Below, piece by piece: positions 61,246 through 64,000 of a DNA stretch of 64,000 nucleotides (positions are counted from its first letter, which is position 1; every line of letters starts with the position of its first letter). The notes beneath the pieces were generated by a model. It made no database searches and was not told where the DNA came from. It saw only the letters and a list, made by a program, of their open reading frames with translations. Origin of the DNA: Amoeboaphelidium occidentale (Eukaryota > Aphelidiomycota > Aphelidea); contig JALGPX010000013.1 in the NCBI GenBank assembly GCA_023515795.1, positions 53,453 through 117,452 on the forward strand, given 5' to 3'. Position numbers and translations under genes: made by a program.

Positions 61246-63898
61246 ATGTTTCAAGTGAGAGTTATAAATAGTTTTCTTTTGGTGTACTGTATAGATATGA
61301 GAAGTAATGCTTATGGTAATGCTGCTGGGAGATCATCCTACGCTGTGCAACAGGAAGTGCAAGAACGGCAATCACTTCGCAGACAAGTGATACATGATAC
61401 TTTCATGGCAAACATAACACTGCAGTTGAATGATTATCTGAATGCTGCAACGCCTGGTCATGCTATGCCTTTTCTTACTGAAGCCAATACGTTGCGTGAA
61501 GTGAGGTACAATCAGGAGTATGCAGCGGCCGTTTATGACTTTTTCCGAGTACGCAATCGTACTGGCATCTTTACACAAGTTGCTATCGCAAATGCAATGA
61601 CTTATACAGGTGATTCTAATCTCAAGATTTCTCAAAGTTCAATCTCAAGATGGCTTAATAAGTATCCAGCAGCCGAATTCATGTCTGAGAGAATGATGAG
61701 GTTTCTGTGGTATGTTCATAACAGAAATCAACACTGTGAGCCAGCACCAGAGCACAGGGAAGTCGATGATGATCTTGGTGTGACTAATGCTGCGAATAAA
61801 ACTGGTGCACAAAATGATGCATCAAGTGTAAATGATCATGGCAATAAGGACGGCGGACAAGGTTCTAGCAAGAATGGTAACATCAAGAGTAATAGTGATG
61901 CAGCTGGAGAATCGTCTACTTCTGCTAAGGGAACGGAAACTTCGGTGAAGAAGTCAAAGGATGATAAAAGTATTAAGGTTCTGTCATGGACAATTCATGT
62001 TGAGATGGAGGTCGAAAAGACGTACCTTGAACAGGTCCTTAGAGCTATTTTTAGAGTGATCCAGAGCTCTAATGCAGACGTGATGCTCCTTAGAAGCGGT
62101 ATATTTCATTGTGTTTTTTGGAGCACGAGGCTTCTGGAGAAACTTGGACTGCCTGGTTATGAAGCAGTGAGACCCAATAATACTTTAGAAGAATTTTATG
62201 ATGGGCATGGCGATCTAGTGATAATTTACAGTAAGGCAAGGTTCTCATTTATTGAAACACAGCCTAGTCAGGACTATGGAGAATTAATCGCAAAAAATTC
62301 GGTACTTGCCTTGCTGAGAGACAATCACACTCAAGAATCGATCTTATTTGGGAATCTGTTTTTGAATGGCGCATTTTCTACCCACGATGATGAAACGCAG
62401 AGCTCTTTGCGGGATTGGAGCAGAAGGGGCAAAGAATCTACTGTCAGCAAAGTTGTTATTTCTAGTGCTGTTGGGTTTAAGTCTAACAGCTCATTGTACT
62501 TGTCTGGGCTAAACTTGAATCATGGAATTCGCGTGGAACTGTACAGGAGAGGAGAAAGACGTTTGGCTTTTTACAGAACTCCAACGTTACTGAATCTCAG
62601 TTCCGGAGGCGATTCACATGAAAAGCCATTCAGTCCGATAGAAAACGTTATTTTTTGGCCTCTGCCATCACCCAAAAGACACGAAAGTTATGATGACATT
62701 TTTGATCGGAAGTTCGATCTGAACAGGCAGTTTAGATTACAAAACTTTAATTTGGGTTGTGGTGAAAAGCCACCACATCCTCACAATGATAGTAAAGGCT
62801 TCACTGCAGCGTCTAGAGCCTTATTTAGAAGCACGATCAATACTCATCCTCATGAGGTTATTTTCCTGCAAGAGCTTTTGGCGATGGGAAAAGACCATGA
62901 ACTAGTTGATCTGAGAGAAACTTACATCAATCACCCGCATAATCACGCCGGGATATTTGTTAATCAAAGAGGTCGCATGGGTAATTTATTATCATCACAG
63001 GCAGGGCCGAACACGATAGGAGCTTTTTTACCGGCAGATTCGCCCTATCACCTCCGGTTAGAAAATTATTTTTCACAAGGAGCGGGCCTAGAGTATTTGT
63101 CTGTTGCTCCGGCCTTTGTTTTGCAGAGAACAGCATCGAGTATTTTATACTTGAATGGTATCAAGATCATTTTAGTCTCATTTCACGGCGCAGCGAAAAA
63201 ATCTTATGATGGCAGAATATCTGATTTACAGGGTCTACTCAGTCTACTTCAGGATGTATCAGAACTAGAAAAGGCTCCCATTGTGCTCGGGGGAGACTTT
63301 AACCTTCAACTTGGAAATAATGAAAATAGCAGCATGAGGACGTTTTGGGACGCTTTACCCGCAGCCTGGAAAATAGTGTGGTCTGATGTTGGCGATTTTC
63401 CAGAGTCTCATCGCAAGAGAGTACATCCAATTGATTTCTTTATGGTTTACAACCCGCAGTCTAGCGATCATTTCGCCGTCTTCTACAGCGCAAAACGTCT
63501 CGAGGTTCTAGACATGTATGCTTCCGATGGATTCGGTGATGCACTTTTACCAGAAGATCGCCAAAGAGTTCTCAATACAGGAATCAATGACCAGCTCATT
63601 AACCGAGTCGCATACGTTTGGGATCATTGCCCACTTGATGTTGTAGTACAAATTCGAGATCGTCCAAAACGAAAGATTCCTCATGTGACTAAGATTGGGA
63701 GGAACGCCGGAGCATTAGACAGCACAGCATCCTCGGCACAGGGCAAATCATCCAACTAACAATGTAGTACCTATTGGCATACCTTTCCCATAACGGGTTT
63801 TAATGGTGTCGTATAGTAAAAAATAAAACTTTTTCGGTAACCTGCATGTAAGATGAATAACTGTATTAAGGTTAATATAAATGACCATCTATTCTATT
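60929..63898 (+). mobile_element. Putative ~3 kb insertion relative to the parallel copy
   Basis: Blocks A (59697-59789) and B (59979-60080) are 189 bp apart in the first copy. In the second copy A' and B' are separated by 2970 bp holding the HTH-EEP gene. The TTC tract differs by two units (33 versus 27 nt between shared flanks), as expected of alleles. I see no terminal inverted repeats or clear target-site duplication, so the mechanism is open. If the scaffold order is real rather than a haplotype join, this is a local duplication instead. Confidence 0.5.
61246..63759 (+). CDS. Helix-turn-helix plus double EEP (endonuclease/exonuclease/phosphatase-fold) protein on an insertion
   Basis: About 837 residues from the ATG at 61246 (61297 is an alternative). 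The N-terminal region contains a helix-turn-helix-like segment (IANAMTYTGDSNLKISQSSI followed by SRWLNKYP). A Ser/Lys/Asp-rich linker follows. A first, degenerate EEP-like unit then begins IKVLSWTIHVEMEVEK, with the metal-binding Gln-Glu replaced (SNADVMLLRSG). A second unit near 500-810 has the full EEP set: FNLGCGE, VIFLQELL (metal Glu), ILVSFHGA, IVLGGDFNLQLG and PQSSDHFAVF. DNase I-like EEP enzymes cut phosphodiesters; non-LTR retroelements use one as endonuclease, but no reverse transcriptase is present. The gene occupies an insertion relative to the paired haplotype, so it may be a mobile or accessory gene. Confidence 0.68.
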   Translation: MFQVRVINSFLLVYCIDMRSNAYGNAAGRSSYAVQQEVQERQSLRRQVIHDTFMANITLQLNDYLNAATPGHAMPFLTEANTLREVRYNQEYAAAVYDFFRVRNRTGIFTQVAIANAMTYTGDSNLKISQSSISRWLNKYPAAEFMSERMMRFLWYVHNRNQHCEPAPEHREVDDDLGVTNAANKTGAQNDASSVNDHGNKDGGQGSSKNGNIKSNSDAAGESSTSAKGTETSVKKSKDDKSIKVLSWTIHVEMEVEKTYLEQVLRAIFRVIQSSNADVMLLRSGIFHCVFWSTRLLEKLGLPGYEAVRPNNTLEEFYDGHGDLVIIYSKARFSFIETQPSQDYGELIAKNSVLALLRDNHTQESILFGNLFLNGAFSTHDDETQSSLRDWSRRGKESTVSKVVISSAVGFKSNSSLYLSGLNLNHGIRVELYRRGERRLAFYRTPTLLNLSSGGDSHEKPFSPIENVIFWPLPSPKRHESYDDIFDRKFDLNRQFRLQNFNLGCGEKPPHPHNDSKGFTAASRALFRSTINTHPHEVIFLQELLAMGKDHELVDLRETYINHPHNHAGIFVNQRGRMGNLLSSQAGPNTIGAFLPADSPYHLRLENYFSQGAGLEYLSVAPAFVLQRTASSILYLNGIKIILVSFHGAAKKSYDGRISDLQGLLSLLQDVSELEKAPIVLGGDFNLQLGNNENSSMRTFWDALPAAWKIVWSDVGDFPESHRKRVHPIDFFMVYNPQSSDHFAVFYSAKRLEVLDMYASDGFGDALLPEDRQRVLNTGINDQLINRVAYVWDHCPLDVVVQIRDRPKRKIPHVTKIGRNAGALDSTASSAQGKSSN

Positions 63899-64000
63899 TG
63901 TATTTGTAGTAGTAACCCTAACCACTTCTTCTTCTTCTTCTTCTTCTTCTCAATTACAACAACAATCTTTTCCATTCCCAATCATGTGAAATCAAAACAA
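63760..64000. other. 3' flank of HTH-EEP gene and start of block B' (RPA1 5' region again)
   Basis: 63760-63898 has no gene. From 63899 the sequence matches the RPA1 5' region (AACCCTAACC, TTC tract, AACAACAATC stretch) and runs off the window 76 bases before where the second RPA1 ATG would fall. Confidence 0.8.

Noticed and set aside
61246-63759. Non-LTR retrotransposon
   Set aside because: The EEP motifs fit a retroelement endonuclease, but there is no reverse-transcriptase region, no poly-A tail and no target-site duplication visible.
1-64000. CRISPR arrays, bacterial operons or prophage
   Set aside because: The sequence is eukaryotic with spliceosomal introns; no direct-repeat/spacer pattern exists.

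Overview
The window reads as a compact nuclear contig from an early-diverging fungus or close fungal relative (zoosporic, chytrid/blastoclad/rozellid/aphelid-like). No rRNA or species marker is present, so the lineage is inference. Supporting points are spliceosomal GT-AG introns, fungal-type families (Tvp18, a Caf120/Skg3-like PH protein, Spp1/CFP1, zuotin, Trm4, a DUF218 membrane protein, Syo1-like symportin), a SWEET sugar transporter, a relic of a Fanzor/TnpB-like nuclease and receptor-like kinases. I could place 33 introns with confidence. All are GT-AG and only 24 to 41 nt long (mean about 36, median 37). Genes are packed on both strands with gaps as small as 5 to 50 bp.

Layout. 1-6040: Syo1/HEATR3-like symportin (cut by the left edge), histidinol phosphatase, APS kinase, ETF beta, a five-exon TVP18 gene, a decayed Fanzor-like fragment duplicated across an N, and a tail-anchored thioredoxin. 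6118-15136: two tandem telobox (TRF-like) Myb genes, an RGS protein with six FFG-type motifs, zuotin, and a STUbL RING protein. 15137-28389: an unrecognised three-exon regulator-like protein, a membrane-anchored GH5-like protein, six-exon glutaryl-CoA dehydrogenase, a secreted Cys-rich/lipocalin-like protein, a DEAD-box helicase with a long N-terminal extension, and Caf120-like. 28433-34407: a receptor-like pseudokinase and a Kelch-ectodomain receptor kinase face each other around a NudE-like gene. 34730-43911: small coiled-coil protein, IPK1, a roughly 2150-residue protein with five GH18 units, and a DUF218 protein. 43946-55992: CSB/Rad26, Trm4/NSUN2, a GPI-type secreted protein, Prp2/DHX16, Spp1/CFP1, SWEET, GPATCH11. 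55976-57644: three small secreted proteins. 57686-64000: DUF3712/Tag1-like membrane protein, the 5' part of RPA1, and a segment that looks like an alternative haplotype of the RPA1 upstream region carrying a ~3 kb insertion. That insertion encodes a helix-turn-helix plus double endonuclease/exonuclease/phosphatase (EEP) protein.

Functional threads. ETF beta (3245) and glutaryl-CoA dehydrogenase (19021) belong to the same mitochondrial electron-transfer route. Zuotin, symportin and Trm4 serve ribosome/tRNA biology. Prp2 and possibly GPATCH11 serve splicing. CSB, RPA1, telobox proteins, STUbL and CFP1 serve chromatin and DNA maintenance. The giant GH18 protein, the GH5-like protein, the receptor kinases and the secreted proteins form a surface/secretion layer that would suit a walled-host or particulate-food lifestyle (inference).

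Three N positions (5039, 34160-34179, 60835) are each flanked by near-identical sequence. They are best read as unmerged contig ends or haplotypes, and they affect the genes they touch.
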